Source: Oscheius tipulae
Taxonomy: Eukaryota > Nematoda > Chromadorea > Rhabditida > Rhabditidae
DNA: 64,000 nucleotides
Assembly (NCBI GenBank): GCA_037178975.1
Contig: JASJZH010000002.1
Coordinates: 4,526,001-4,590,000, forward strand
Reading direction: 5' to 3'
Positions 33,466 to 46,658 of this stretch are shown in pieces. The position numbers were made by a program, and so were the translations under genes. Each line of letters opens with the position of its first letter. Position 1 is the first letter of the stretch. The notes under the pieces are model-generated. The model had not been told where the DNA came from and made no database searches. It was given only the letters and a program-made list of their open reading frames with translations.

Positions 33466-35164
33466 AGCTTCGAACAGCTTTTGGGGGATGGTCGTGTTGG
33501 CGCCAAACCTGCCTATAAACCCTTCTGGGCCACCCCGCCGTGTTGAACTGGGCCGGCCCCTTCGCAGGACGCAATAATGCCACGATCTGCGTAGACATGA
33601 TCACTTTGGGCGCCTGAAACCATATGTTCCAGTCATCTTTGTGGTTAGTAATCTATACCTTCGAATTTCCCATGTCTTCAAGATTCAGAAGAGGTACTGT
33701 TCGAGTCTACCCACTTTGTTTATGCAGTAGATGCAGGCTCCGAAAGACAACCTTCCTCTTTTGCATTCAAGTTCGCGCTAGAGTTCTGCCTATAACTCAT
33801 GTCTCATTGAACCGAAACAATTTGACTCTTCACAGATCAAAACTAGACACATTTCCCCTTTGTTTCATGTAAATTCCATTTGATTCTTCATAGGTGCCTA
33901 AACACTAAAAATCGAAACAACACGCGACCATAACATGGTTGGCCAACTTCAACTGCTCATAACTTTTCATCATTCTCTTAAAACCGTCTGAAACTACGTC
34001 TCCTAGTCGATTGGAGACCGCAGATTCCGAATCTGAAATCAGATCAGTGATATCTCTTCTCTCCTCGAATATACACAACTTTTCCCGAAGGCACTTGGGC
34101 CCGTCGACGCGATCATCTCGCCCCGCCTCGACTCTCATTCTAGAGGAAATGTGGTCATAGAGAACGGAGAAGAGGAAAAGGATATTGAAAGGGTTTCTTA
34201 TTGAAACGAACAGTATCGAATATTGTTCGAATGTTTTTCTAGAAGATTTGAGTGTCCTTTACTAATTAAACAAGGATGTGTTACGATATTGTGCTGGACT
34301 ATGTGTCCATCTCTGCATGTCCATTATCAAATGAGATTTGCAAAGGAACCTTAGTCTTTTCGTGAAAAAATCTTTGTCCGGGATCTTTTTTGATTCATGT
34401 TTTCGTGTCAAAAAATTTGAATGCTGTCACTTCGTATCTTCTTCAGCTATAACAGCTCTCTGAAAAAAATTATAATTTTGTTAAAAAATCTATTATCATG
34501 GTTGAAGTATTCCTTGCACCGTGCACCGTCTGTTCAGACGATCTTCGGTTATTCACATGCATCCTGTCCATTTTAAAATGGAAGACTATTTAAAAGTCGA
34601 TTATGCCCCAGTCAGGCTGTTTGTTCATTTTCAATGAAAAGAATATCCGTCCTGGGCACGAAGCCCTGTCAATTTTCCAGGAGAACCAGTTCCTGCGAAT
34701 TCATTTTCCCAGTCTCGCTGACTCATTACTGGTAATGAAAACGTCGATTCATCACCCTTTTCTTCGTTTTTCTTGTCTAGTTTGCCACAACTACTGAAAT
34801 ATTGAGGAAACACTGCATGTTCATGTCATAAATGGTAGCAATCAAATCCTGTATCGAATACTCCTTTCAAATATGCCCTCTCGATTACCGTACCCATTCG
34901 ATCAGTTTTGCGCCCATGCCATCGGCTCGTTTACCGCTGCGTTCAGGTCATGCGTATTGGGCGATAGAGTGAGGCAGCTGAGGAGATTCGAGAAGTTATG
35001 AGATACAATGGTGTGAGGCGAGTGATAAATGCTGGGAAACGGTCTCGCATAAAATTTATGGCATCATCTTTTATATGTACACAATAGGCTCGGTTAAAAC
35101 TGGTCTAAGAAAAGAATACCCTTATGTTTTGCTAAACTGAATGAAAGAAAGGCACCGCAAGTAC
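33466..35164. other. 1.7-kb stretch without a recognisable gene
   Basis: AT-rich, with short open frames in all phases and none conserved. The H1 promoter should lie in 33470-33560. TTTATAG on the minus strand near 33514 is a possible TATA element. Confidence 0.5.
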
Positions 35165-37389
35165 TCAGATCGTAGTCGGATGCTGCTGTGGCATGCTTTT
35201 GTTGGCACAGACTTCCTTCGAAATCTTCGCGATCAAGGAGACGGACGAATCCGTGTCGCCTGTAGCCTGCTTCAAATTGTCCAGGACGCGTTTAGACGCC
35301 TAAACATAATTTTTGATGGGTGAAACGAAGGAACCGACCGTATCTACAAAGTACTTAACAATGTCCGTCTCGTGACTGGCACTGCTAGCCTTGTGGTTGA
35401 CGCTGTAGGTGCATCTGGAGAGAACAGCCAGAATACTGTAAATGTCGATGGCGGCATCAGCAACTCGGACCAGCTCGTATTGACGATCTGAATACATTTC
35501 AATAGGGGAAAAAGAAGAAAACAAACCAATGATTCCCTTCTTGTGTTTGATGAGAAGCTTCTCGACGGTTTTGCCAAATTCTCCGATCAGAGTGTCGAGC
35601 TGGGCGGCCTCGCTGCTCAGGCTCGAATGGACGACCGAGCCAAAATCGGAGCCAGTGTTTCCGGAAACACGCTTGCTCACTTCTCCGAAAAGAGCGCCAA
35701 GAGCTCCGAGACCTCCGGACTTGAGTTCCTTGGCCGTCTGCTGCAGATGTTTGCCAGCGTACTGGGCCCCGGTCAGCGAAATGAAGAGACGCATCACGTC
35801 GTTGGCTCCTTCGAAGATTCTGCAAGCTCATTATTGTAATCACATTCAATCAAATGAACCTGAAGATGCGGAGGTCGCGAAGAACACGCTCGAGGCCGGT
35901 CTCCTTCATGAATCCCATTCCTCCGTGGACTTGGATCGCCTCGTCACAGACCCACCAAGCGTTCTCCTAAACTCACTTTATTGAGACCAAGGATCAAGAC
36001 TGTTCTACCGAAGCCATGACTTTGGCGATGGCTGCCTCGAGTTGGTATTCGGCAATTCCACGATCCATATTGGAAGCAAGGAGGTAGACGATCGATTCGG
36101 TCGCGTAGTGACGAGCCAGCATGTTTGTCAGTCTCTCCTGGACATTTCCAAACGTCTCCAGCTTCTGTCCGAACTGAACACGCGTCGTAACGTGGTCGAT
36201 TGTCTTCTGAATACACCACTTCATGGCTCCCGTACAGGCAGCCGGGATTCCGAATCGACCGTTGTTCAAGATGTTCATGGCCACTTTGAAACCTTCTCCT
36301 TCCTGCCCAACCAGATTCTCGACCGGAATCTATAAGCGAGTTTTGTGAAGAGTAGCAAAAACAAAGTACCTTGACATTTTCGAAGAAAACTTCTGTGGTG
36401 TTGGAGCCCTTGATACCCATCTTCTTTTCCTGAGGACCGTTGGTCACTCCACCAAAGGCTCGTTCCACGATGAAGGCGGAGACCTTATCCTTTGTCGATC
36501 CATCAGCCTGCTTTACCGGAGTCTGAAGAGTGCATACAAAAAACAGGAGTGAGACAAACCTGTGCGAAGACGGTGAACACGGAAGCAAAACCTCCGTTAC
36601 TGATCCAAATCTTCGATCCGTTCAGAATGTAATGTTTTCCGTCGTCCGAGAGCACAGCACGCGAGCGAATTGAGTTGGCGTCACTTCCAGACGTGGGCTC
36701 GGTCAGAGCGAAGGCGGCGAATTTGCGACCAGTGGCCAGATCCGGCAGATACTTCTGCTTCTGCTCCTCCGAGCCGTAGAGAAGGATTCCCTTGTAACCG
36801 ATCGACTAAAGGGTTATTTGAATCTAGCAATGGAGCAAAATCTACTTGATGAGCTCCCATCACAACTCCAAGTCCCAAGTCGTGAGATCCGACAACTTCG
36901 GCAAGGCGAGCCATCTGTGCATTGACCAGACCGGCTCCTTCGTATTCTTCCGGGACCAGAGCGCCGAAAGCACCGAGTTCGGCGAACTGAGCCAGGACCT
37001 CTTTGGGTACGTCCAAAAGCTCGTCATTTCTGAAGAAGAGAAAAGTAGAGAAAAACACAATAGAGTACTTACTTGTTAACGTCATTCACCTCTAGAAGGA
37101 ACTTCTCAGTGGGACCGATGATCATGTTGAGCGTCTCGCGTTGCTCGGCCGACAGATTCAACGGATAGGGGAAGTTCTCCTGCGTTACGGCCTTTCCACG
37201 GAAGAGGTTCATCACGAACGAGGTCGAACTCTGAAGAAAAACCTAACTTTTCGTGAAAACATTGCTTACCGGAGCTTTTCTTTCGGGTTTGGCCATCGGC
37301 GGAGCTTGAGCCTGGGCGGCGGCAGCAGCAGCCGAAGCGTAGCTTCGGAAGACGGGACGAACGGCTGACTTGCTCAAAGTGGACAGCAT
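35165..37389 (-). CDS. ACADVL: Very-long-chain acyl-CoA dehydrogenase, mitochondrial
   Basis: First step of mitochondrial beta-oxidation of very-long-chain acyl-CoA, using FAD. Targeting peptide [20 protein letters not shown], then [73 protein letters not shown] and [34 protein letters not shown] and [15 protein letters not shown] follow; the Glu in FEG is the expected catalytic base. The extra C-terminal domain, present only in the VLCAD/ACAD9 group, follows and ends [20 protein letters not shown] plus I. An apparent in-frame TAG near 35309 disappears when the 48-bp intron GTAGATACG to TATGTTTAG is removed. About nine exons. Confidence 0.92.
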
Positions 37390-38415
37390 CACTGAAAAAG
37401 AGGAAGTTTTAGTTTGCTTGAAAGGGCAAAAATATTCGGTTCTTAGACTCTTAGCTTTGTACTACTATTGAATAGAATTCACTGACAGGCATAAAGAACT
37501 AAGAATGAAAGGTTATCACTTTGTTCCAAAGGGCATCTTGAAAAGATCATTCCAATAGCGCTTTCCACATTGTTTGGAACAACAAATAGACAACATGCAT
37601 CAGTCAAGTCGACACAACGAAGTAATTATAAGTAAAAGTTCTCAATGTAACATGAGAGGAGATTCAAGAAATGAGTCCGAATTGCGATTGGGAAATGCAT
37701 CGACTGCTTCTTCTCTCCCACCAAAAAAAAAAGGCCCGAAGATATTCAGAAAAGCTTGGAAAACTGTCACGACGGCTGTTGACAGACTAATTTTCGGCGA
37801 TAACACAACGGGTGCGCCCCGATCAAAGACGCTCTTTGTACCCTGAACGGCTGGTCGTACAACAGAACTTGCCAACGTGGAACACAAGTCCAAAGTCCTT
37901 CTTTCTACGTCATTTACTCACATTCCTATACTTGATTCGAAGAGAGCAATAATAGATGGTAATTAAAGACTGGGTGGAACAGTACGACATGGCGATGAAT
38001 GCGAGAAAGAATCTTTATTTTACAGTATCCAGACAACTTTCAACGGTGTGTTCAATTCTTGCAAGAGTACCATGGAATTATGCTCGGCAAAAAAGAAGAG
38101 GGAAATACCTAGGTAATGCAGGAAAAATACGGCAAATCTGATAAGAAAATCACGGGTGAAGAGTAGAATATTGCACAAAACGAGATAGATACGACGAAAT
38201 AAAAGAAAAGTGACGGGATGTAAAACAGAAAAAGGAGATATAGCCCGAAGCTGTACCGTTTCGATATTATTGCAAGTTGAACACATTGGAGAGCGTGTGT
38301 CGGCGTGTTGGTTCCCGAAGAGAACTGCCCGTTGTTGAATGCACATTACTGGAAATTTTGGTAAATTTGAAATAAATGGCAAGACATACCCCGAATTAAG
38401 TGAAAAAGATGACTA
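37390..38415. other. Intergenic with one small ORF
   Basis: About 1 kb upstream of the VLCAD gene and downstream of the MATH-BTB gene (both minus). It contains the ORF at 37574-37846; nothing else is visible. Confidence 0.4.
37574..37846 (+). CDS. Possible small basic protein, unrecognised
   Basis: 90-codon ORF with a polar first half (NMHQSSRHNEVIISKSS) and a basic segment PPKKKGPKIFRKAWKTVT followed by AVDRLIFGD. No signal peptide, no family recognised. The only support is the clean ATG-to-stop frame opposite to its neighbours. The run of A at 37722-37731 makes the frame sensitive to a single base error. Confidence 0.25.
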   Translation: MEQQIDNMHQSSRHNEVIISKSSQCNMRGDSRNESELRLGNASTASSLPPKKKGPKIFRKAWKTVTTAVDRLIFGDNTTGAPRSKTLFVP

Positions 38416-40138
38416 TCATTCAGCTGGAGGAGAATTCCTAAGTCGTTTGGCCGGCGGCTCTCCGTTACTTGTGGAAGACGACGACGTTGTTTTGTTGCGA
38501 TTGTCTCTAGTATCCGCCACGTTCAAAAGGACCTCCGTGACTATATCCGGGTGATTTCGGGTCAAATCGCTCCATCCCTCGGTTTGGACCACGGCATGGA
38601 CGTTGGCGGCGATGAAACGGACGCATTCCGTCTTGAGTTCTGGCGAATTGAACATATCGGCATAGACCATGTTACGACAGACGCTATCCACTATCAGATT
38701 CTGTCGTAGGACCTGTAACTGTACTTGTGAAGGAGAAGGGATTCAAAAGTACGTGATCAGCCATATTTTTGAGACCGGGAAGATTGAAGCGATCGGCTGC
38801 CGAGAGAAGGTCTAGAGCCATGCTTTGAATACTTGGCGAGTTTCCCGTGTACATAAATCGCAAAACTTCGGCCATAATATCAGAATCCATATCCTCGATT
38901 TTGACCCGGCCAGTCTGTGCTTCTGCCGTATGTGGTTCCAGCATGGCTTTAAAGTAGTTTGACCTTGCAGCCAGAATAATCTGAGAAAGTTGAGAATATA
39001 ATGAAATAATTTCTGTAAAAACCTTGTGAGCGGCGAACTCTTTGTCTCCGACGGCGATTGTGAAGTCGGACAGCTTTGAATCAAGGAAGAAATCCTCGAG
39101 ATCCCGGGCAACTTCTGACGGCTTGGGCGATGGTGGTCCGATCGTCTTGGGTAGTTGACTCGTCTTGGTTATAGTATCGAACGTCACCGACAGCTCCAGA
39201 TTGATTTGGACTTCGTCTTGAGGCAGTACATGGCTTATCAGCAGATCTCTCCTTATATACTCGAAATAACCGTGTAGCTGAAAAGGTGATATAAAGAAAG
39301 CTATAAAATAGTGATACCTGTTGTGTTCCAGTGTAGACAGTCGTAGCAATTTCATCGCTCCTCGAATTGAAGACGGTGAACTTGTACTTGGCTTTGAATT
39401 GACCGCTCACATGGTTGCTGAAGCACTGAAACAGTAGGATTCACAGGAGGAAGAAAATATGTTTTGATATTCGGGAGGCCATATCTGACAACATATTTGT
39501 GTTGACGTCGAGCCCTCGCTGCAATAGGGAACTGACAGACAACATGTTTTTAGAAGGACTAGGCAGAAATCGTTTACAAAAACAGAATTTCGAAATTACA
39601 CGCGTACGGGCTCAGGAACAATACACATGTTGACGCCTATTTCTTTATTCTTCGTCAGAATCAGTATTCGTCGAGAAGGCCATCACTCGCAGTTTGAAGA
39701 AAATAGCATACGAAATCGCCTACCTGGAAAAATGTGAAGTCTTTGTTCGATTCCTTATTTCCTTGCGGATGAAGGCGCACACGGAAGGTGAGATACTGCT
39801 CAGCGCTGTTGGAGCCGCTGGCCGTGCTTGCGTTCGACTGAAAGAAGCACGTCAACAAGGTTGTAGTTGTTGCAGCAACTGTTTCATTACAGAAGCTGTG
39901 GTTTCAATTCCAGATGGGAGGGAAACAACGAATCCAAAACTCACGCTAAGATCTTTCACTTTGGTAGATGTCTCCAAATAACGGCAATCGCATTTGCTGA
40001 ATCCTCGAATGGTCCAAACGTGTCTAAAAACGAAAATTTCTAATGAACCACGAAAAATGCTCACATGTGAGTAAGAGATCGAACTTCTGTGTTGGACCAG
40101 CTATCTGCGGGTCGCAACGGTCCATTGAAATCGGTCAT
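38416..40138 (-). CDS. mel-26: MATH-BTB substrate adaptor of the MEL-26/SPOP family
   Basis: Substrate receptor of CUL-3 ubiquitin ligases. Start MTDFNGPLRPADSWSNTEVR. The MATH domain is spread over several exons: HVWTIRGFSKCDCRYLET, QYLTFRVRLHPQGNKESNKD, NHVSGQFKAKYKFTVFN and GYFEYIRRDLLISHVLPQDE. The BTB domain runs FLDSKLSDFTIAVGDKEFAA, IILAARSNYFKAMLEP, VLRFMYTGNSPSI and LLSAADRFNLPGLKNMADHV. A 3-box/BACK segment follows (FNSPELKTECVRFIAANVHA, GWSDLTRNHPDIVTEVL). The tail has PAKRLRNSPPAE, a likely nuclear signal as in SPOP. GNKESNKDF and the domain order match C. elegans MEL-26 best. One 250-bp intron (39427-39679) is longer than usual. Confidence 0.88.
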
Positions 40139-43100
40139 CTCTAAAAACACACGATTTTCTCATCTACGAGAGAGAAATTCAGAAGAGAAAACGATTTGCG
40201 TGAAAAGTAGGAAATAATGGAAACGGTGCGAAATTTAGTCAGTTCAGTCGAGTCACACGGGCATCAAAGCTATCGCAAGAGAAACCGAGAATCAAAGAAC
40301 AAGAAATATCGAATCGCTGAAGTGTGGACAATCAGCTGAGCGGGGAACAGTCTAGAAACGAGTCCAGACAGTTTCCGTCTGCAGATACGTGTCATTTTCT
40401 CTCGTGGCTAGCACAGCAACCCCCGCACATACACAGCACATTTCCTCCCCCCCTCTCACCCCTTAGTGCTGCGGCAATCAATGAAGGCGAGACTCTGCGT
40501 CCGTTGATCTGTGGTCCTGTGAGGAGAACGCTTTTGACCTTCGTATTCATTACACATTGACTTTGAGATTTGAGAGGTAAGCAAAAGAAAATAGAGCAGC
40601 AGACGAGGGGCAGTTGACGTAATGGGAAAGAGTCTTCACGATGATTGTGTCTGACTAGTGTGAGAAAAAGGAAAGACCAATCAAGCAATTTTGCAAAGAT
40701 AAAAAAAATCTACTCAGTTTTGCTCGGTGGAGATGCAAAATCCTCGTCGAGGCAAAATTACAAAGTAAAAGGAATGCTAAGTTTATTTTTTCGTAAAAGA
40801 GCTTGGTGGTTATTTCATTGGTTCAGGAACAGTTTCTAATGATTAAAAAGTGAGTGGTCAGCTCGGATGAGAGAAGGAACTGAACTCGGCGCGTAAACAC
40901 TTCCGGGTAAGGTCAGCTGCTCTCTAAGAGATCAAGAAAAAAGCCGTGTTATGCGAAGAGCACGTTCATTGAACGAGGGCAGCAGCACTGAATCATGGGG
41001 TTAGGAACGTGTGTACAAATGAAAACCGATTCCAGGAGACTAATTGCTGGTTTCTGATCCCTTCTGATGGCTTCTCGTTTTCGGATAACAGCTTTCGAAA
41101 CTAGGCCAATTGGATCCACAAAGGTTTCTTCTAGCGCGAAAAGAAGAGGAAGAGGAAGTAAGGAAACGGTCTCAGTGGACATTACGGAGGAGCGGGGCGC
41201 TGCCTCGCCAAGAAATCAGCAAGACCAACTGCGAAGCCGTATCAGCTGGACCAATGAGAGCGGGGAATTGGTGAGAAAAGTGCGCGAACCCATAACGTAC
41301 CAGTTTGAAGGTTGGCGAGAAATAAACTTTTTTTTGCGGAGTAATGCATTCTACAATCAATATATAACAAAGCCTTCACGTGAGCAATGCGTCAGGATGA
41401 AAAAAGGTCGACATTTTTACCGTCGGCCTTTTCGGAAGGGCTTCCGCCAACTTTGCAATACTTTAAAAAAAAAAAAGAGCAATATTATCAGACGTGGAAC
41501 GATTACACGACTGACAGAATGACAGGAAGCGGAAAATCGTAAATAATAACACAGGGGAACCAAAAAACAAAAACAGTGCCTTCAGGACGGATACTGAATT
41601 GGCCAAGCGCTGTAAATAGTGAAGAGGGAGCCGAAAACACATTACGACTGACTCACAAATCGAAAAATTGTTTTGCGAAATAGCTTGAGTGAAAAGGAAA
41701 GAGAAACGGAGAGAAGTGATGACAAAACTGGAAATTGGGGATGATTTTTTTGGAAACAGTAACTTCTATTTTATACGCAATTTGATGTCAAATCAAACTG
41801 GCACGAATTTCAAAATCTCTTCTCATCGCATGTCTTTGCAAATTTTTCTGAGCAAACCACTTAATTACATTGCAGAAGAGAAACCTTCTTTCGCCTATCG
41901 CAAAGTGAGAGGCCACAGCCCGTTTCTACCCGATAAAATCTAGCCTTGGATCATAGACCAAACTAAGTAATCCAATTGAGGCTCGCTTTAATAAACAAAG
42001 CCTAGCCCGTCACTCAACGACTGACCACAAACATGTTTTGGCTACCGGTTTGTAAGAGAGAGAAAGGGGTCAGACTGCAAGCTGACCAATATCCTTCTCC
42101 GCACGTTTCGCGACAGCAGATCAGAGGGCATTCTTCGCCGGGAAAAGAGTTTCTAGTCTGCTCGGACTCTTTTTCAAGAGCTTTGGCTTTCAAAAAGGGT
42201 AGGAATCCCCCCTGTACACCCTGGATGAAGGGATTATGACGAGAAGGGAATAGTCGAAGACAAAAAAAGCATCCTCCTCAATCAGACCGCTCAATCTGTA
42301 GTGTTTCTGTTGGCGAAAGTGAAAAGGGCGTGGGCCTCTCAGCTAGTCATAAAGCACAAAATGCCCAAACCCGATCGATTCCTTCTCTGAATCATGGACA
42401 TTCTGGTGTGTGGAGGGGAGGCCTCTCAATTGTGTGACCACAGTTCATCAGCACACGCACACAAATTCTTTGACCAGGAAGGAAAGAGGTCGCAAAACAG
42501 GCAGTAAACAGGCTTCGCGATCTGTTGAAAGATTGTCAGGCTGACAGCTGTCTTCCCCATATTCGATGGTCTTCCCATCGTAGCAAAATCACGAAGAAAT
42601 TGATAAGAGAGCACATATTGCAACGTGTAGAGAGTAGTCAGAAGATTATGGTTTGTGGAAGCGGAACTGTGCCTGCTGTTTGTGTTCGATTGTGACCGCG
42701 AAGCCAATCATGTTCATCGTGTGCGCTGATTACGCATCTGATCTCTGACTCAGTGTGTGACCTACTTAGAAGACACAGCTGTACGGTTAACGAGGACAAA
42801 AAATGTTTCAGCAAAGAAGAAAAGAAGCTTGCCTTTCAAGTAATACAGCCAAGATGTCGGTCAACAAATACGCGGAAGCACAGAAGCCTTGTTCACTCGG
42901 AGATATTTTGGTCGGGATTATACGTTGGGACGAATCAAAGACATAAGTCAGAGAACCGGGAACGACGGCTGTACCTCTATAACCAGGCATCTTGGGATGT
43001 ACTCATGACTTATGTATCATAGAATGGGTGAGACTGTGAAAAGTTATTGGGAATGGAAGACTGTTCTCATGCCCGAACTAATGTTCAAAAAAGGGGAAAC

Positions 43101-44298
43101 TTAACAAACAAGGTCGAAACAATTGATGACCAAAGGCTAGGACAGAACCTCTCGGTGTGATGAAAAAGGCAACCTTGAACACTGGGAGTGTAGTTGTGCA
43201 AGCGCGCAAAAAAGGATGACTGGTAGAGCCAGGCAAACAGTTTGTGAACGATCAACACAAGACTGATCCGCCGTTGCTGCAGGCAGAAAACAACAAGAAC
43301 TTCGAACAGAGAACACGGGGAAACAAAAGAAGCTCGAATAATGAAAGAGGCAGTTATCAACCTTGCACGTAAACATGGATCTTTGAGAGGAATTTCGAAA
43401 AGAATAAATATAGTAGGAGTACTTGCAAAACAGCTTGGAGCGTGTCTGGGGAGGAGACACCGTGACCGACTCTCTAAGCGTCAACAGGAGTTGGAAAACG
43501 ACCAAGGCTCGCGAATGTTTTGCACATAGTGATTCCCTGTTTTGTTAGTGTGTGTAGATGTGGAACACAACTTATTTTCGCTGGAGCCTGATATCGCCGT
43601 GTGCGAAAACAAGGAACAGTCTCGGCTGTTTATGCGACGGATTTGCGACGGGATAGAGATCCCACTGCCTGTGTCTTTCCTTTACGACCAAGTCCATTTA
43701 ACGAATCTCTTTCATCTTTGGTGCTTTAGCCCCCATAAGATACTAGTTTACCCGTCAGAGCCTGATTACGGAGAGTCGCGCGGAGAGACCTTGACTCTGA
43801 ATCTTGGTTAGAAGGATAATCTCTTAGTTGATGGGAATACCTGCTCATAATTAGAGTAAAAGGGTGGGGAGGAAGAAGGGAAATGTCTCCGAAGATATAT
43901 TTGGAGCAGAAGAGACCTTCGGCGAGCCAAAATATTTTCACGAAGGCCTTATTTTCCCGACTATGTCTCGTCTGTTATTCGTTACGTTGTTGAGGGAAAA
44001 ATCGTATGATTCAGCAAAACACGGTAGAGAGAGCAGACAATGAGGGGCAACGATTCGAAAAGAAGTGTTCTTCCAAAGTGTACAAGACCAGACGTGCAAA
44101 AACGATTTGGGCCATCTCTCGGAAGAGCAGCACTGAAAGAAAGAAATCTTTGTTAGAATCGCCCAGTTCCTTGGCAGATCCTCTTTCTAGGGTTTCATGA
44201 GAAGCGGAGTACAACTGAAAACAGGAGTTTCGATTCTTCGCAACGCCTTTTATGGCAAAAGAACAACTGAAATCGCATAGTTTATTCATTAGTTCTCG
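40139..44298. other. 4.2-kb stretch without a convincing gene
   Basis: Lies upstream of the MATH-BTB gene and downstream of the Ly6-like gene. Compositionally mixed, with poly-A/T runs (41465-41475). The only notable frame is 41067-41522. No conserved protein motif found on either strand. Confidence 0.5.
41067..41522 (+). CDS. Orphan ORF, Arg/Lys-rich, unrecognised
   Basis: 151 codons from ATG (MASRFRITAFETRPIGSTK) to TGA, strongly basic, with KKGRHFYRRPFRKGFRQ near the C-terminus. Uninterrupted, so it would be a single-exon gene, unlike nearly all neighbours. An A11 run lies inside the frame. No family recognised; chance is quite possible. Confidence 0.22.
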   Translation: MASRFRITAFETRPIGSTKVSSSAKRRGRGSKETVSVDITEERGAASPRNQQDQLRSRISWTNESGELVRKVREPITYQFEGWREINFFLRSNAFYNQYITKPSREQCVRMKKGRHFYRRPFRKGFRQLCNTLKKKKSNIIRRGTITRLTE

Positions 44299-44617
44299 TC
44301 AGTCTTCTTTGCTGGACATATCGTAGCCCTCGACGTTGCACTGGTTACCTCGACACGTACAAATGGTCATGTCGTTCTCGTCTCTACAACCACGCTTTCC
44401 GTTTCCACAACCTCCCCACATTCGCTGGGCCGAATTCTTGGAACCTAAACAGAAATATCCCTGTTGTGAATAACTCACCGCCTTTCTTGAAGGTGTATTC
44501 ACAGGCAATTGGGCATTCGATGATCGTCGTGAACTCGTCCGGACCGAACTTGAAGCAATCAAAGTCTGCGAGAATGATGGGAAGAAGGAGGAAAAGAATC
44601 CAGAGCTGACGGAACAT
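44299..44617 (-). CDS. Small secreted Ly6/three-finger-like protein
   Basis: Two exons, about 90 residues. Signal peptide MFRQLWILFLLLPIILAD, then DCFKFGPDE, ECPIACEYTFKKGG, and after a 40-bp intron WGGCGNGKRGCRD, MTICTCRGNQCN. Eight cysteines ending in a Cys-Asn pair inside CTCRGNQCN, the signature ending of Ly6/uPAR three-finger domains and of several nematode secreted families. No GPI-type hydrophobic tail: it ends YDMSSKED. Probably secreted; receptor or ligand role unknown. Confidence 0.6.
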
Positions 44618-44797
44618 GGCGCGAAAGGAGAGGGAAGAGCCTGTGCTGACAAGTGACTATGTCGAGCACACATCCTCGAATAGTTGGATCATTGAGCAAA
44701 TAGCGGATCAAAGAGATCTTGGATTACAAGACGAAAGCGGGACATCAAGACAAGTAAATTTATCACTTCACCGTTCAATAAATTACACAGGATAAAA

Positions 44798-46348
44798 TTA
44801 GACGACGAGGGCCTTTTCCGTCGTCTTGGTGAGAATCTCCTTGGCGTGCTCGTTGACAATATTCTCCATCGAGGCCACATCGGCTCTCCAGGCGTTGATG
44901 CGATCGGCCATAGCCAGAATCTGCAAACGAGTGCTCATTGAAGGAATACTGAGTGCTTCAAGGTGTGCTCAAAAATTCTTAGGCAAATGAGTTTTACAGC
45001 AAGAAACAAGATGAAGAACGAACCTGCTGAGGATTGAGAACTCGTGGCTGGACCCAGGTGATGAGAACCGTCTGATTGACCTGGTCGATACAGCCTTGAA
45101 TCAGTCCCTTGCTCAGAGCCTTCATCACGAGAAATTCCACGTCGTTTATGTTGACTTGACATTTGGCAGCAATCTCCTTGAATGGGATGTTGCGCTCCTT
45201 CGACGGTCGAGCCAAAGCAATTTCCATGACGGCCATAAGACGAAGTTTTGCAACAAGAGCGTCTCTCTCCTTCTTCAGATCATTCCAGACAGTCCTACAG
45301 CGATTGTTACTACGGCAGAATGAGACGCTGACACGGGGAGACAGGACATTGGTGTTAGACACAAAGAAGGAGAACGGATAAAACTCACCAGTCCTTTTCC
45401 AGAGCGTAGAACTTGTTGAGATCACCACTGTTGAAGGCATCCAGAACATCGATCAGCCACTTCTCTCCGGTATTTTTCAGCACCTTCAGAATGGGGTGAC
45501 AGAGCTGAAACTCTATTATTTAGAGATAAACACAAGTCTACCAATTCGCCAAAGTTGTAGACATTTTCACCAAGAAGAGCGGCGAAGCCGACGAGCAAAG
45601 CCTGGGAATACTTTTCATCAGCCGTAAGCTTGTTGATATCTTCCACTCCGAGATAGCGAAGAGCCTCACGATAATATCCGGCGAAATCGCCGACTTCCTT
45701 CAAGTACAAGGCCGAAACCTTATAGAAAGGCGCGTGAACTTCCGTGACTCCGATCAAGTTGTCGATTTCCTTCTGGGTGGACTCGATCATCGACTGGAAA
45801 CATGGAATTTCTACAACTTCAAGGCAAGTAAACTGACCCTGATCTTGGCAATGTCTACAACTCGGTCCTGGCTGTCCTTATGCAGAAGACGAAGCTCGAT
45901 CTCGCCCGTATGAAGTCGAGCCGTGGCAATCTTGTCCTTCTGGACGGTCTTTCCGATCTTGACCAAAAAGTCGTAGGCTTCCTGATGATTTTTGCCGAAA
46001 ACGTATCTGGCAACCGGTAAAGACATCTCGGCAAGATGAAGGGTATTGATTCGGTGCTCGAAAGTGCTAATGAAGCTGAAAATTGATGCTAACTGCTAAC
46101 TGAAAAGACTATATACCTGTCGTAGAACTCCTTAAGATTCAGGCCGTTCACAAAGCTCGGCTTTGAGAGCAAGACACAAACCTCGGCCGTCAAAGGATGC
46201 CAAAGCCTGAAACGGGATTTAGAAACAGTTGAAAGGCAAAATCTAACTTTTTGGCGTGAAGATCCTCCAACTTGTGCCAGTTGTCGGCCACATCATCTTT
46301 CGCAGATGCTTTCTGCTTCCTGAGATAGGTGGTTACTTGGTCGGACAT
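44798..46348 (-). CDS. rpn-9: 26S proteasome regulatory subunit RPN9 (PSMD13)
   Basis: Non-ATPase lid subunit of the 19S regulatory particle. Start MSDQVTTYLRKQKASAKDDV; helical repeats LWHPLTAEVCVLLSKPSF, FISTFEHRINTLHLAEM, ATARLHTGEIELRLLHKDSQ, APFYKVSALYLKEVGDFAGY and ALLGENVYNFGEL. The PCI domain follows: DALVAKLRLMAVMEIALARP, ERNIPFKEIAAKCQVNINDV, KGLIQGCIDQVNQTVLITWV and QPRVLNPQQ. End KEILTKTTEKALVV. About seven exons. Length and order match PSMD13 end to end. Confidence 0.93.
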
Positions 46349-46658
46349 CTAAAAACGTGAACATTGGAGAACTAAAGAAAGAAAATGAACAGAAAGAGAG
46401 GAATCTCAAATATCATCCCCATTGGTTAGTACGCAACATTGCGTCGCGTCTACAGTAGGTAGAAAGCGTTCAAAACAGTGCGTTAACCGCGAACAACGAG
46501 TATTTGAAACTCGTGACTTTTCTGACCAAATCTCTTTTGTTACTGCCGGTTTCTTTTCATCTACACACTCCTTCTTGGTAATGACTACCCAAATCGAAAA
46601 ACTAATCAACAATCTTACTTTCTCTTATCTCTTACGTTTGATTTCACGGTTTTCTAGA
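46349..46658. promoter_or_regulatory. Intergenic region of the divergent RPN9 and coiled-coil genes
   Basis: 310 bp between divergent starts, so both promoters should be here. TTTTCTAG ends at 46657 directly before the plus-strand ATG, a likely trans-splice acceptor. Confidence 0.4.

Noticed and set aside
35300-35320. In-frame TAG in the VLCAD gene, suggesting stop-codon readthrough
   Set aside because: A 48-bp intron from GTAGATACG to TATGTTTAG removes it and joins IVKYF to ASKRVLDNL in phase.
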